Counted from the first letter of the stretch, positions 1 to 8,344 are shown. The stretch is DNA of 64,000 nt from Romboutsia faecis (GCF_014323405.1 NZ_JACRWE010000001.1:372001-436000); one strand, 5' to 3'. Numbers and translations: made by a program. Notes: a model not told the origin generated them from the sequence alone.

Positions 1-1306
1 TGACTATATAAAAATCTGTATTAGCATTTGATGATAAAATCGCCACATCACTTTTGTTTACACTACCAAAATACCAGTCTAAATTACTTGCATCTTGTAA
101 ATTATGTATATCTTGATTGAATAAATTAATTTGTTCTAATCTAATACGTTCTTCTTCCTCTTCAATCTTTCTTTGTTCTTCTAATCTTCTTTCTTGTTCT
201 CTTTTTTCATATTCTTTTCTTTCTTTTGCTTTCAATATTGTTTCTGAGTCATTTACATCAAATATAGATTTCATACTCATTAAATTATTTTTATAATTAT
301 CAGCTATATCCAGCACAAGACAATCTTTCTTATCTTCATATAATCTAAGGCCACGTCCTAGCTGTTGTACATATTTTATTTTTGATTTAGTAGGAGCGGC
401 CATTATTATGCAGGATAACGCATCAAAGTCAAATCCCGTAGTCAATATTTGACAGTTAACTAGTACTTTATACTTTCCTTTTTTAAAGTCATTCAATACT
501 CTTTCTCTTTCATCAGAACTGATTGTACTATCAAGTGATCTAGCTGATATATTATTTAGATTAAATGCATTCGCAAGATTTGTTGCATGGTCTATACTTG
601 TAGCAAATATAACTGTATGCTTTCTATCACTTGCATACTCTTTATATGCTTTAACAATTAAACTATTTCTAGAAGCATTATCTACTGTATCAGATAATTG
701 TTTCTGATTGAATTCACCTGCGACAACTGATACAGTAGATAAATCTGTATTAGATTTTACAGCTAAGCAATTTACATCACATAAGTAGCCATTTTCAATC
801 ATTTCTATTGTATCTTTTTCATAGATAAATCCATCAAAAATAGATCTTAACTCGACATTCCAGGGTGTTGCACTGAATCCCACTACAATTGTTGCATTTA
901 TTTTATTTATAATTGTTTGAATCTGATGTACTGCTCTATGGCATTCATCAAACATTACAATTTCAAAATTACCATTTTCAAGTATTCTATGTAATCTATC
1001 CGATTTAGGATGAATCAAACTTTGTCTTGTGGCTACGACAATTCTTTTATATACATCATCCAATTTCCCCTGTACTGACCCAACACTTTCATTTTCTCCA
1101 CATATCATCTTTATCTTATCTATACTTTGTTGTCTTAATTCTTGCTGATCTACAACAATTAACACTCTTCCTGTCAAACGTCTTGCTATTTCACTCATTA
1201 TAATTGTTTTTCCTGATCCAGTAGGTAAATAGCAAATTTTATTTCCATCTTTCATGTTTAATATTTTATCAACACATTCAATTTGGTAATCTCTTAATTC
1301 TATCAT
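1..1306 (-). CDS. SF2 DEAD/DEAH-type helicase (C-terminus beyond window)
   Basis: About 435 codons read without a stop to the left edge, so the gene is cut there. The ATG at 1306 (MIELRDYQ) follows an AAAGGATTG ribosome site; the ATG four bases upstream runs into a stop. Seen: a Q-like RDYQ start, Walker A TGSGKT near residue 30, the motif II box DECH at about residue 120, motif III SATPW, a second RecA lobe with TTGFD, and motif VI QQLGRGLR. A long Glu/Arg-rich coiled stretch follows. The family unwinds or remodels nucleic acid with ATP. It lies downstream of a winged-helix protein on the same strand, which fits a phage or plasmid replication module. The exact substrate is unknown. Confidence 0.9.
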   Translation of the reverse strand, partial: MIELRDYQIECVDKILNMKDGNKICYLPTGSGKTIIMSEIARRLTGRVLIVVDQQELRQQSIDKIKMICGENESVGSVQGKLDDVYKRIVVATRQSLIHPKSDRLHRILENGNFEIVMFDECHRAVHQIQTIINKINATIVVGFSATPWNVELRSIFDGFIYEKDTIEMIENGYLCDVNCLAVKSNTDLSTVSVVAGEFNQKQLSDTVDNASRNSLIVKAYKEYASDRKHTVIFATSIDHATNLANAFNLNNISARSLDSTISSDERERVLNDFKKGKYKVLVNCQILTTGFDFDALSCIIMAAPTKSKIKYVQQLGRGLRLYEDKKDCLVLDIADNYKNNLMSMKSIFDVNDSETILKAKERKEYEKREQERRLEEQRKIEEEEERIRLEQINLFNQDIHNLQDASNLDWYFGSVNKSDVAILSSNANTDFYIV

Positions 1307-1331
1307 TCATATTCAATCCTTTCATCCCAAT

Positions 1332-1354
1332 AAAAAAAGACTAGACATTGTCTA
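1332..1354 (-). terminator. Weak stem-loop with T run ahead of the helicase gene
   Basis: On the minus strand TAGACA pairs with TGTCTA, followed within two bases by seven T. The stem is only 4 to 6 bp, so it is a weak terminator or attenuator for transcripts arriving from the winged-helix gene. Confidence 0.4.
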
Positions 1355-1402
1355 ATCCTAAACTTAGCACGTCAGCAGATTTATTTGATGACGTATAAAA
1401 AG

Positions 1403-1444
1403 TATCTATTTACTTATTATCTATAAATATTATCTATTTACTTA
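1403..1444. repeat. Two direct copies of a 14-base repeat
   Basis: TATCTATTTACTTA occurs at 1403-1416 and again at 1431-1444, start to start 28 bases. It lies in the gap between a replication-type protein and a helicase gene. Repeats in such a place are often protein-binding iterons of an origin or an operator; the function here is inference. Confidence 0.6.
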
Positions 1445-1469
1445 GCATTCTAAAATCTTGCTATTAATA

Positions 1470-1502
1470 CGTATTATTTTGAATAACATGCGTATTATTT
1501 TG
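1470..1502. repeat. Two direct copies of a 12-base repeat, 21-base spacing
   Basis: CGTATTATTTTG occurs at 1470-1481 and 1491-1502, two helical turns apart and just downstream of the winged-helix gene. Together with the neighbouring 14-base pair it makes a compact iteron-like cluster. Confidence 0.6.
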
Positions 1503-1519
1503 CCATGCGTTGAAAACAC

Positions 1520-2215
1520 TTAACTACAGCTATCTAATTTATTAAATAGCTTCCATTCTTCATAAGAATTTATACTATACCAATTATGACTTTTTCCATC
1601 TATATCTTCTGTATATTTATTTATAAGACCTAAGTCACATAATGTTTTAGTTATATCAGCAATCTGCTTATTATTATTACCTATGTTAGGTTTTAAACCA
1701 ATTTGTTTCAATAACCAACTATTAGTAATCTTAACTTTCCCTTTTCTACACATATAGTTCAAAATTATATATACTTTTATACAATTACTATTTGAGTAAG
1801 TAATTAACTGCTTTAGTATCTTTGCATGGATAATTACAAATTCTCTATCATTAGTTTTATAATCCATATAATATACTATTTCACCGCCCTCAGTAGTAAT
1901 TTTTCTTATTCCAGTATCTATCTTAGTCATATTATTTATAACCTTAATTATTGTTTCCAATTTCATATTAGTTAAATTTTCTACTAGGTTCCTATATTTA
2001 AATAATTTATTTTTATATAGATACCTATATAGGTCTTCTGATCCTGTTTCATAAATATTTTCTAATGTCTGTTTATTACTAAATAAAGTCATCAATGCTA
2101 AAACTTTGTAATTAACTTTTTTATTCCCTACTCTTATATTCGACGATGTCATAGGAAATCTATGATTATCATCTTTTATAATATCATTTATTGTATATGT
2201 ATTATTTAACCCCAT
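1520..2215 (-). CDS. Winged-helix replication-type protein of the mobile element
   Basis: A 231-residue protein not assigned to a named family here. The start is supported by GAAGGAG eight bases upstream. The second half (about residues 125-215) reads like a winged helix: helices with VIIHAKILKQL and LLKQIGL, then a LGLINKY turn and a DGKSHNWYSI strand pair. This layout is common in phage replication initiators and DnaD-like organisers. Iteron-like repeats lie just downstream and a helicase follows, which supports a role in replication start. It could equally be a transcription factor. Confidence 0.6.
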   Translation of the reverse strand: MGLNNTYTINDIIKDDNHRFPMTSSNIRVGNKKVNYKVLALMTLFSNKQTLENIYETGSEDLYRYLYKNKLFKYRNLVENLTNMKLETIIKVINNMTKIDTGIRKITTEGGEIVYYMDYKTNDREFVIIHAKILKQLITYSNSNCIKVYIILNYMCRKGKVKITNSWLLKQIGLKPNIGNNNKQIADITKTLCDLGLINKYTEDIDGKSHNWYSINSYEEWKLFNKLDSCS

Positions 2216-2239
2216 ATATAATCTCCTTCAATTATTATC

Positions 2240-2404
2240 TTAATCTAATTCTCTATTTAACCATTTCCTATGTAATTCTACTGTCTTTTTATTTTTCTCA
2301 AATATAAAAACTAGAGCATCCGTATAAATTATATCGATTGGTTTTACACCATGCTTTATATATAATCCCGCTTGTTTAGGATTTAATATTCTAACTGTAT
2401 TCAT
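2240..2404 (-). CDS. Small phage-type protein, DUF5659-like
   Basis: A 54-residue frame from ATG 2404 with a GTGAGG ribosome site, ending 24 bases before the start of the winged-helix gene. The body reads like the short DUF5659-type phage proteins: LYIKHGVKP, then a strand-like ALVFIFEKNK and a helix ending in KWLNREL. These small proteins have no proven function. The good ribosome site and tight packing argue that it is real. Confidence 0.6.
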   Translation of the reverse strand: MNTVRILNPKQAGLYIKHGVKPIDIIYTDALVFIFEKNKKTVELHRKWLNRELD

Positions 2405-2482
2405 AGTATAATTGCCTCACATTATTAATATTTAAAAGTAAGGATATAGAGAATAATCTATACCCCTTTAAGATTATATTTA

Positions 2483-2713
2483 CTATTCATCAAACTCTTG
2501 TATACCTTTCAATGAGATTCTTATATTATATAAATGTCCTTTAAATGGTTCTTTGTCACGTTCATCGTAGTATACATATCCCATAATACCTAACCTTCTT
2601 ATAGCTGAATAAAATTCATCTTCGGAAACATCATATCTTCCTGCGAAAAAAAACTTATGTGTATGTCCAAATTTTAAATCTTTCATTATTCTTACTTCTA
2701 AATTATTTAACAT
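2483..2713 (-). CDS. Small winged-helix-like phage protein
   Basis: A 76-residue protein. The start at 2713 (MLNNLEVRIM) is chosen because GGAGGAG lies just upstream; the longer frame would begin before that site. It has a helix, a GRYDVSEDEF turn, a second helix SAIRRLGIMGYV and a LYNIRISLKGIQEF end, a pattern like small YjcQ-type winged-helix phage proteins. It sits downstream of the RNA polymerase homologue and shares an almost identical ribosome-site context with the 231-residue gene. Function unknown. Confidence 0.65.
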   Translation of the reverse strand: MLNNLEVRIMKDLKFGHTHKFFFAGRYDVSEDEFYSAIRRLGIMGYVYYDERDKEPFKGHLYNIRISLKGIQEFDE

Positions 2714-2759
2714 ATATAATCTCCTCCAAATTTTATAACTAACTCTATCCACTCTCCCC

Positions 2760-2799
2760 TAGATCAGTTAGGGGAAAGCGCAGCGCACTAACTGATCTA
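2760..2799. repeat. Large perfect inverted repeat after the polymerase gene
   Basis: TAGATCAGTTAG at 2760-2771 is repeated inverted as CTAACTGATCTA at 2788-2799, a 12-bp perfect stem. The 16-base loop contains an inner GCGC-A-GCGC hairpin. On the minus strand no T run follows, so it is not an ordinary intrinsic terminator. It lies 4 bases past the stop codon of the polymerase homologue. Confidence 0.75.
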
Positions 2800-2803
2800 A
2801 AAA

Positions 2804-5803
2804 TTATAATTCAACATAAACACTCATACTTTTAGCTAGCTTATATTCATTACATTTATCTGTTATATAGTCGTACTTTACGTCGTATACTCCATTTTCA
2901 ACATCTACTTTTTTAAATAATTCACCTAACAATTCTCTCTTTGAGTTATATATTTTTTTATTTTCTAAAATTGCTTGATCAGTTAAATCCTTATGACTCA
3001 ATTTTCCTACTCGACATTTTATTAATTGTCCTAATTTTTCTTTTTTCTTATATCCCTCTTTTTCAGTCAAGTCTACTTCACTAATTTCAGCATCTACTTT
3101 TTTGTAGTTTTCGTATAAATATCGAATTCCACCATTTTCATCTTGAGTATATATTGTTCCTAATCCGTTATTTAGTTTTAATAAATGCTTTATTAATTCT
3201 TCAAAACAAAACTCCATTATAAATCTAGTTGAAATTCTATTACCTTTTGTTGTTTTAATTATAGATAAAGCTTTTAATATTTCTAAATAATCATATTTAT
3301 CTTTAATCAAAATTTTATACTTATCAGAAATATCTATATCTATCTTTGTATATTCAGTGTTTTTTATATCATTTAATTCATTTAATTTTGCTTTTAATGC
3401 TTCTTCAATTGATTTACTTGTTACTCTAGATAAAAGTACTTTTATTTCAGATATATCTTTATGTATATCTAAACTTTCTCTTCGATGGTTATATTCATTA
3501 TTTAGATTAGAAAGTTCTTGTAGTAGTTCATCTTTAATTTCAGCATCATTCTTTTTTGTTAATACTTTAAATAAATGGATATTATTGTATTCTTTTTCGT
3601 TAATAGATCTTGCTTTATAACCATATAAACTAATTATTCTGCTACTATAGTTATTTAATAAACTATTAGTCCAAGATACATCATTAAATGTTATTAATTT
3701 ATCTTCTTTTTTATATTTAGCATAATATATATATTGCGGTTTTTTACCTAGTGATATATTTCTTAATGGTTCTAGGTCATGTTTACCCACCATAACACAA
3801 GTCTTAGGACTATCTATTGCCACCATCTGCAAATACAATGTATAGTAACTATAAAGCTTATAGTTTTGAAACTTATTGTAAATATGATTTTTTATAATTT
3901 CATCATCAATCTTTTCATGATTTATAAAGTTTTGTTTATCTTCTAATTCTCTATAGTCACAATAACATTTTTTCACATTATCATAGCATGGCAATTCTTG
4001 AATTTTATTTGATATCTTAGCCCCATAATTACTTAGTTTTCCTATTAGATTTCCTCTTGTTCGCAATATTGCTTTATACATGTTATCATCATTAAATAAT
4101 CTGATATCTGGCTTTGCACCATCGAATTGGTTTCTGAAATACCATCTATTTCCATCTTTATCTATATCTTCAATTACGGAGTTATAGATTATTTCTTCAT
4201 CAATTACGAATGATATATCCGTATCTTCGTCTTCACCTGACTGTCGCATCATGAAATCATTGAATGGATAAAAACAAATATCACTTGATAACTGATCAAA
4301 ATATTTATTATATAACTCGTGATTAACTAGTTCAGTTTTAATTAATTCAGTTGCACTATTTAGCGGACTTCTTGCCAAAACTCTTTTTCCACTTTCACCT
4401 GGTACATAATTTGTATTATCTTTTAATCCTCGTTGACATATAGTTCCTATTAACTGACCTTTATCGTTATACTTTTGTTCTATTAAACTATCTATATAGC
4501 TGAAAGCATCTTTTATAACCACTTTGTAGTTACCTTTTAAATATAATCCTCCACCGGCCAAATTATTTACTTTTTTATTTACTATATTCCCTATAGTCTT
4601 ATATGAGTATTGTAAATTTTTCATATTCTCATCTAATTGTAATAATTTATGTAATTTCGTACTTGCAGATAGTACATGTTCTTCATTTTCTCTAGCTACA
4701 TCTCCTAGCATTATTCTAATTACATCTATATTTCCATTTATGACTCTTTCATAAATATCTTCTGTTTCTTTGCTTAGTTCGTCTAATTCTTTTGGTGTCA
4801 AATTTAGATTTGATAATATCTGATAGTTTGCTTCTGTATATTTTGTAGGATGTTCTTTATTAATTTTTGTTATAGTAAAACCATCGAGTAATTTACTATA
4901 AGGTTTGTATTTTTCTAATTTTTTTAACTCTTCTATTTCATCTCTATTCTTGAACCATTTACTCCATTTAACTTGACTATTGTTTATTATGACATCTACT
5001 TCAAATAAATCAACATCATCTCCCCAGAAATCTTTTACAATAAGCTTATTTAGTCCATGCTCCTCTTTTAGATATTTTTTAAAGTCAAATTTAACTAATA
5101 ATCCCTTTGAAGCTACTCCTAATTCTCTTATTCCTACCCAAGATAATTTGTATTTTAAATTTAATTTTTTCTCAATCTTGTCAGCTATAACAGGCATCAT
5201 GAATCCTGATCCGTCCATTGCAATATGTTCAACCTCTTTATTAGGATGTTTCTCTAATTTTAAATTATCTAAATCTATTTTTCCGTCTTCATTTTCTGCA
5301 AACTGTAGATAGTTACTTATATATGTGTAAGTCATTTCGGGCAATATAGCTTTTTTACATTTTATATTAACTCGTTCACCAGTTGAAAATGCTAAACCTA
5401 CTCTTGAAATGATATCTTTGTTAATGCATAACTCAGTATTATATTTTTCTTTTAGTTTTCCTAATGATATAACATCGTAAAATATATCTATAAATTCTTT
5501 ATCTGATTCTTTAATAAAGAAATATTCGCAGCTATATCCCTCTCCTGATTTTTTCATTAATCCTGGTGTTGTTGCAAATGATACATACATTTCTCCATCA
5601 ACCTTAATACCATCTTTAAGCATTTTCAGTGCTTTATGTTTATGATTTGGTAAGTCTACTTTTATAATTGATTCTAAACATTCCTCTACATCTTCATTTC
5701 GATCTGCTTTCCATGTCTTATAAATTCTTATTGCATCATTCTCAGCTAATGTTATTTCTTCTTGTTCCCTATTTACTTTTATTTCTCTTATTTTATATTG
5801 CAT
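2804..5803 (-). CDS. YonO/QDE-1-type two-barrel RNA polymerase homologue
   Basis: A single 999-residue protein. What can be seen follows the order of the cellular RdRP / YonO family: SFATTPGLMKKS and CEYFF (75-96; compare SSSQLR..S.WFF), DIISRVGLAFST (130-141; compare AARIGQCFSS), MDGSGFMMP (196-204; first barrel DG.G), IRELGVASKGLLV (225-237; compare QIRYGGYKGV with the conserved Lys, here K233), LARSPL (476-481; compare RNPC), and SGEDEDTDISFV (522-533), where D525, D527 and D529 match the metal-binding DxDGD triad, with Thr in place of Gly. YonO of phage SPbeta is a DNA-dependent RNA polymerase; QDE-1 copies RNA. Which template this one uses cannot be read from sequence. Its own gene is preceded by a repeated 18-base motif. 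An AGGAGGGG ribosome site supports the start. Confidence 0.8.
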   Translation of the reverse strand: MQYKIREIKVNREQEEITLAENDAIRIYKTWKADRNEDVEECLESIIKVDLPNHKHKALKMLKDGIKVDGEMYVSFATTPGLMKKSGEGYSCEYFFIKESDKEFIDIFYDVISLGKLKEKYNTELCINKDIISRVGLAFSTGERVNIKCKKAILPEMTYTYISNYLQFAENEDGKIDLDNLKLEKHPNKEVEHIAMDGSGFMMPVIADKIEKKLNLKYKLSWVGIRELGVASKGLLVKFDFKKYLKEEHGLNKLIVKDFWGDDVDLFEVDVIINNSQVKWSKWFKNRDEIEELKKLEKYKPYSKLLDGFTITKINKEHPTKYTEANYQILSNLNLTPKELDELSKETEDIYERVINGNIDVIRIMLGDVARENEEHVLSASTKLHKLLQLDENMKNLQYSYKTIGNIVNKKVNNLAGGGLYLKGNYKVVIKDAFSYIDSLIEQKYNDKGQLIGTICQRGLKDNTNYVPGESGKRVLARSPLNSATELIKTELVNHELYNKYFDQLSSDICFYPFNDFMMRQSGEDEDTDISFVIDEEIIYNSVIEDIDKDGNRWYFRNQFDGAKPDIRLFNDDNMYKAILRTRGNLIGKLSNYGAKISNKIQELPCYDNVKKCYCDYRELEDKQNFINHEKIDDEIIKNHIYNKFQNYKLYSYYTLYLQMVAIDSPKTCVMVGKHDLEPLRNISLGKKPQYIYYAKYKKEDKLITFNDVSWTNSLLNNYSSRIISLYGYKARSINEKEYNNIHLFKVLTKKNDAEIKDELLQELSNLNNEYNHRRESLDIHKDISEIKVLLSRVTSKSIEEALKAKLNELNDIKNTEYTKIDIDISDKYKILIKDKYDYLEILKALSIIKTTKGNRISTRFIMEFCFEELIKHLLKLNNGLGTIYTQDENGGIRYLYENYKKVDAEISEVDLTEKEGYKKKEKLGQLIKCRVGKLSHKDLTDQAILENKKIYNSKRELLGELFKKVDVENGVYDVKYDYITDKCNEYKLAKSMSVYVEL

Positions 5804-5821
5804 AATACCCCTCCTATTTTC

Positions 5822-5839
5822 ATTATGTTTTATCGGTTA
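5822..5839 (-). promoter_or_regulatory. 18-base element motif, copy 1 (before polymerase gene)
   Basis: ATTATGTTTTATCGGTTA on the plus strand, read TAACCGATAAAACATAAT toward the polymerase gene and ending 19 bases before its start codon, right next to the ribosome site. It is identical to copy 2. It may be a promoter for the element's own polymerase or an operator; both are inference. Confidence 0.65.
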
Positions 5840-5851
5840 GTGTTCATTCAT

Positions 5852-5872
5852 AAAAACCTATCAAAGATAGGT
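5852..5872 (-). terminator. Terminator of the recombinase-fold gene
   Basis: Minus strand ACCTATC-TTT-GATAGGT followed by TTTTTA. The 7-bp perfect stem and T run form an intrinsic terminator placed between the two copies of the 18-base motif, so polymerase transcription must restart downstream of it. Confidence 0.75.
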
Positions 5873-5874
5873 CT

Positions 5875-5892
5875 ATTATGTTTTATCGGTTA
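5875..5892 (-). promoter_or_regulatory. 18-base element motif, copy 2
   Basis: Identical to the copy at 5822-5839, same orientation, 53 bases upstream of it (about five helical turns). It lies on the other side of the small terminator, just after the recombinase-fold gene. Confidence 0.6.
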
Positions 5893-5952
5893 TATTTTTT
5901 ATATTATCATAATCTTATATTTTATTGCAATAATATAAATTTTTTTTTATAA

Positions 5953-6831
5953 TTATTCATTATATTTTTTATGATATATTCGATGTATTTCCGAAACATC
6001 ACCCTTTAACCCCTCAGATTTAAACCATTTTTTTATTTCATTTGCTGTCCATGTTATATTTTCAGATATATGTTTTTCAAACATTATATACATGATTCCA
6101 CTTCGTACTAAAGACTTTCCAGTAAATTTTATATTTAAATTATCTTCATCAAATATATTTGATAACATCTCTAAGCGAGATTGGACACCAGACTTATTCA
6201 TATGACTTAGTCCATCATTTGTTTTTTTAGTTCGTTTCACTTTAATAATATATTCCGAATCCATATTTAATTCATAAGATCTATCGACAGTTTCAGTATA
6301 TTGATAATATATGTCATCTTCTAATACATCTTGTACTATCTCTTGCATAAATTCATCACATTTAACTTTTCGACCTGATACGTTTATATACAATGGTGTT
6401 CCTATTTCATCTTTAACTATATCTGTTACTTTTAAATTTACTAAGTCAGTATAATCTTTCCCCATTATTCCATTCCAAAGTGCATATACTATAAACTTAT
6501 CTTGAGCATTTGAAAATACATTACATAACTGTTGTATTTCTCTTTTATTAAAATATTTATTCTCACTAAAATTTAACTTTTCAATATAGTCACTCGAATT
6601 AAGCTTAATGCAGATATCCCTATCTTTTAATATCATATTTAAACACTTTATGTTGCTATATAATGTTACCCTTGATTCACCTGCTATATATTTTTCAATA
6701 AATATATCTAAGTCGTTAATATTTAGTTTTTTTATATCTATTTTACCCTTATCAATGTAATTGTTTAAATAATTATTTATTCTTCTATACCTCACCTCTT
6801 CTTCATTTAAAGTAGTTTCAAGTTTAGTCAT
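5953..6831 (-). CDS. Tyrosine-recombinase-fold protein with eroded active site (MrpR-like?)
   Basis: A 292-residue protein with a GGGAG ribosome site. The layout is that of a phage integrase: an N-terminal helical core-binding part (about 1-95) and a catalytic-type part, with ALWNGIMGKDYTDLVNLKVTDI (117-138) matching the first Arg box and TGKSLVRSG (237-245) matching the HxxR box. In the first box Arg appears replaced by Lys or lost; in the second the His position holds Ser while Arg243 remains. Tyr286 and Tyr290 near the C-terminus could be the remnant nucleophile. SPbeta's master repressor MrpR (YopR) is such a fold without recombinase activity. Lying next to a YonO-type polymerase and under the shared 18-base motif, a regulator role is a good inference; a true recombinase is less likely. 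Confidence 0.6.
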   Translation of the reverse strand: MTKLETTLNEEEVRYRRINNYLNNYIDKGKIDIKKLNINDLDIFIEKYIAGESRVTLYSNIKCLNMILKDRDICIKLNSSDYIEKLNFSENKYFNKREIQQLCNVFSNAQDKFIVYALWNGIMGKDYTDLVNLKVTDIVKDEIGTPLYINVSGRKVKCDEFMQEIVQDVLEDDIYYQYTETVDRSYELNMDSEYIIKVKRTKKTNDGLSHMNKSGVQSRLEMLSNIFDEDNLNIKFTGKSLVRSGIMYIMFEKHISENITWTANEIKKWFKSEGLKGDVSEIHRIYHKKYNE

Positions 6832-6846
6832 TTAAATCACTCCCAT

Positions 6847-6864
6847 AATATGTTTTATTGGTTT
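6847..6864 (-). promoter_or_regulatory. 18-base element motif, diverged copy 3
   Basis: Matches the other two copies at 15 of 18 positions and ends 16 bases before the start codon of the recombinase-fold gene, directly abutting its ribosome site. On the minus strand it overlaps a possible TTGATA / CATATT promoter with 17-base spacing, so it could be an autoregulatory operator. Confidence 0.6.
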
Positions 6865-6865
6865 A

Positions 6866-7030
6866 ATTATATCAACTTTATGTAACTATATCAATTATAT
6901 TAATATAATCATAGTGTATACCTACGTAAAAAGTATAAGAACCTAACTAATCCCCAATGCTACTACAGCTGTACTTTAAAGTGCATACAAACTCCTCAAA
7001 ATGGTGTTTATTATGTCAAGAACGCATAAT
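6866..7030. other. Gap with a possible 7-codon leader frame
   Basis: No gene of normal size is visible. On the minus strand a TTGACA box near 7014 is followed by GAGGAG and a tiny frame ATG CAC TTT AAA GTA CAG CTG TAG near 6985. No good -10 box was found, so this is recorded only as a curiosity upstream of the recombinase-fold gene. Confidence 0.25.
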
Positions 7031-7056
7031 AAAAGGATAAGTATTTAACCTATCCC
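7031..7056 (-). terminator. Terminator of the 107-residue gene
   Basis: Minus strand GGATAGG pairs with CTTATCC (one G-U pair) around a 7-base loop and is followed by TTTTATT. It lies 10 bases past the stop codon of the upstream gene. Confidence 0.7.
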
Positions 7057-7065
7057 TTTAAATAA

Positions 7066-7389
7066 CTAAAATTCAAAATATATTCCATCTACAGGTTCTA
7101 AATTTTTCATTATAACCGAGCTAATTTCATAACTAGATTCAGGAGCCTTCCAATGTGCTACTGCAGTCCAACCATATTCGTCTCTACTTATAACATCGTC
7201 TTTATCTGACATAAGTATCATTATATATCCTTTATATCCTACTTCCGATTCTATTATATCTCTGGCAATACTTATAATTTCATCTCTGCTTAGATCATTA
7301 GCTATTTTAACAATCAATGACTGCTTTATAACTCTAGTTCCAGATATATCATTTTTTTCAATAATACTATATTTATTTTTTATCGACAT
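7066..7389 (-). CDS. Hypothetical protein of the mobile element
   Basis: A 107-residue acidic protein, no signal peptide, with a GGGGG ribosome site. It alternates strands and helices (RVIKQSLIVKI, LSRDEIISIARDII, YKGYIMILMSD, GWTAVAHWK), a small alpha/beta fold that vaguely recalls DUF4875-type phage proteins. A 16-base palindrome lies upstream. Not recognised with confidence; its own terminator suggests a one-gene transcript. Confidence 0.6.
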   Translation of the reverse strand: MSIKNKYSIIEKNDISGTRVIKQSLIVKIANDLSRDEIISIARDIIESEVGYKGYIMILMSDKDDVISRDEYGWTAVAHWKAPESSYEISSVIMKNLEPVDGIYFEF

Positions 7390-7414
7390 ATTACATCCCC
7401 CTTATCTAATATAC

Positions 7415-7430
7415 ATGTATAATTATACAT
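7415..7430. promoter_or_regulatory. 16-base perfect palindrome upstream of the 107-residue gene
   Basis: ATGTATAATTATACAT is fully palindromic, contains a TATAAT box, and lies 26 bases before the start codon. It could be an operator overlapping the -10 region. Confidence 0.5.
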
Positions 7431-7453
7431 TAAATATAAAAATCCTCTATATT

Positions 7454-8029
7454 TTAACTAACTTCTTTTATACAATTGTATACTTTTTTAACTTTTTCAA
7501 CTCGATCATTATAATGATTTATGTAATCGTATGCAGATGTTTCATTTTTATTTATTTTATATCCAAATGCATCACGATCACCAACTAAATTTTCAATTTT
7601 TTCTGAATCAGTTAGATGTCTCCCCAACTGACTTTTATATATCATGCTTAAATGGTCTAAATCTATGTACATTTCATTTAAATAGGCTAATAAATCTTCA
7701 CTCAAATTATTAATTTTGCTATCATTACTTTCATTATCTTCTAAAAATTCTATAAGTGATACTAAGCGATTTTTATTTTCTTGTATTTTTTCTATTGTAG
7801 GCTCAATGTAAGCTAAATCCATTCCCAACCTTTCGATCTTATTAGTAATTATAAGTTTAATCGTATTATGCTTGCTAATTAAGTCAAATTTTTCTTTTTT
7901 AACATAAGTTTTAATTGTTTTCACATATTTTTTTGAACTAATCTCATTCTTTTGATTATCTGCATGAGTAACAGTATTCATTGTTAAAATCATGCATACT
8001 GCTGATAAAATACATACTATCTTCTTCAT
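7454..8029 (-). CDS. Secreted helical protein with signal peptide
   Basis: A protein of about 191 residues. The start at 8029 (MKKIVCILSAVCMILTM) is chosen over an upstream one because it follows AAAGGAG and begins a textbook signal peptide, with likely cleavage after THA (about residue 24). The mature part is nearly all helical and charged, with coiled-coil-like heptads (IEKIQENKNRLVSLIEFL). No domain recognised. A secreted cargo protein of the element is plausible. Confidence 0.65.
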   Translation of the reverse strand: MKKIVCILSAVCMILTMNTVTHADNQKNEISSKKYVKTIKTYVKKEKFDLISKHNTIKLIITNKIERLGMDLAYIEPTIEKIQENKNRLVSLIEFLEDNESNDSKINNLSEDLLAYLNEMYIDLDHLSMIYKSQLGRHLTDSEKIENLVGDRDAFGYKINKNETSAYDYINHYNDRVEKVKKVYNCIKEVS

Positions 8030-8344
8030 TATATTAACTCCTTTACAAAATTTTATTATCATTATTTGTAAAATAATTAGGTAGTATTCAAAATGTACTT
8101 TCACAATTTATTTCATCCATACACAACACCTCTTTTGCAATAGTAGTATATATCACTCTCCATAAAAATAAATTTTATATTAATAATCAAAAATTTATTT
8201 AAAGGCTATTTAGATTCAAATAAACTCTTAACATGTTCTAATTAATTTTATTCATATTTAAATAGTTATCTCACTAATATATTTTGAATTATCTAAAGAT
8301 TATTCGGATATGAATAAGGTATAAATAACACCTTAAAATTAAAG

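Noticed and set aside
3357..5312. Plus-strand open frames inside the polymerase gene
   Set aside because: They lack ribosome sites and domain signals and mirror the AT-rich coding strand of the large minus-strand gene.
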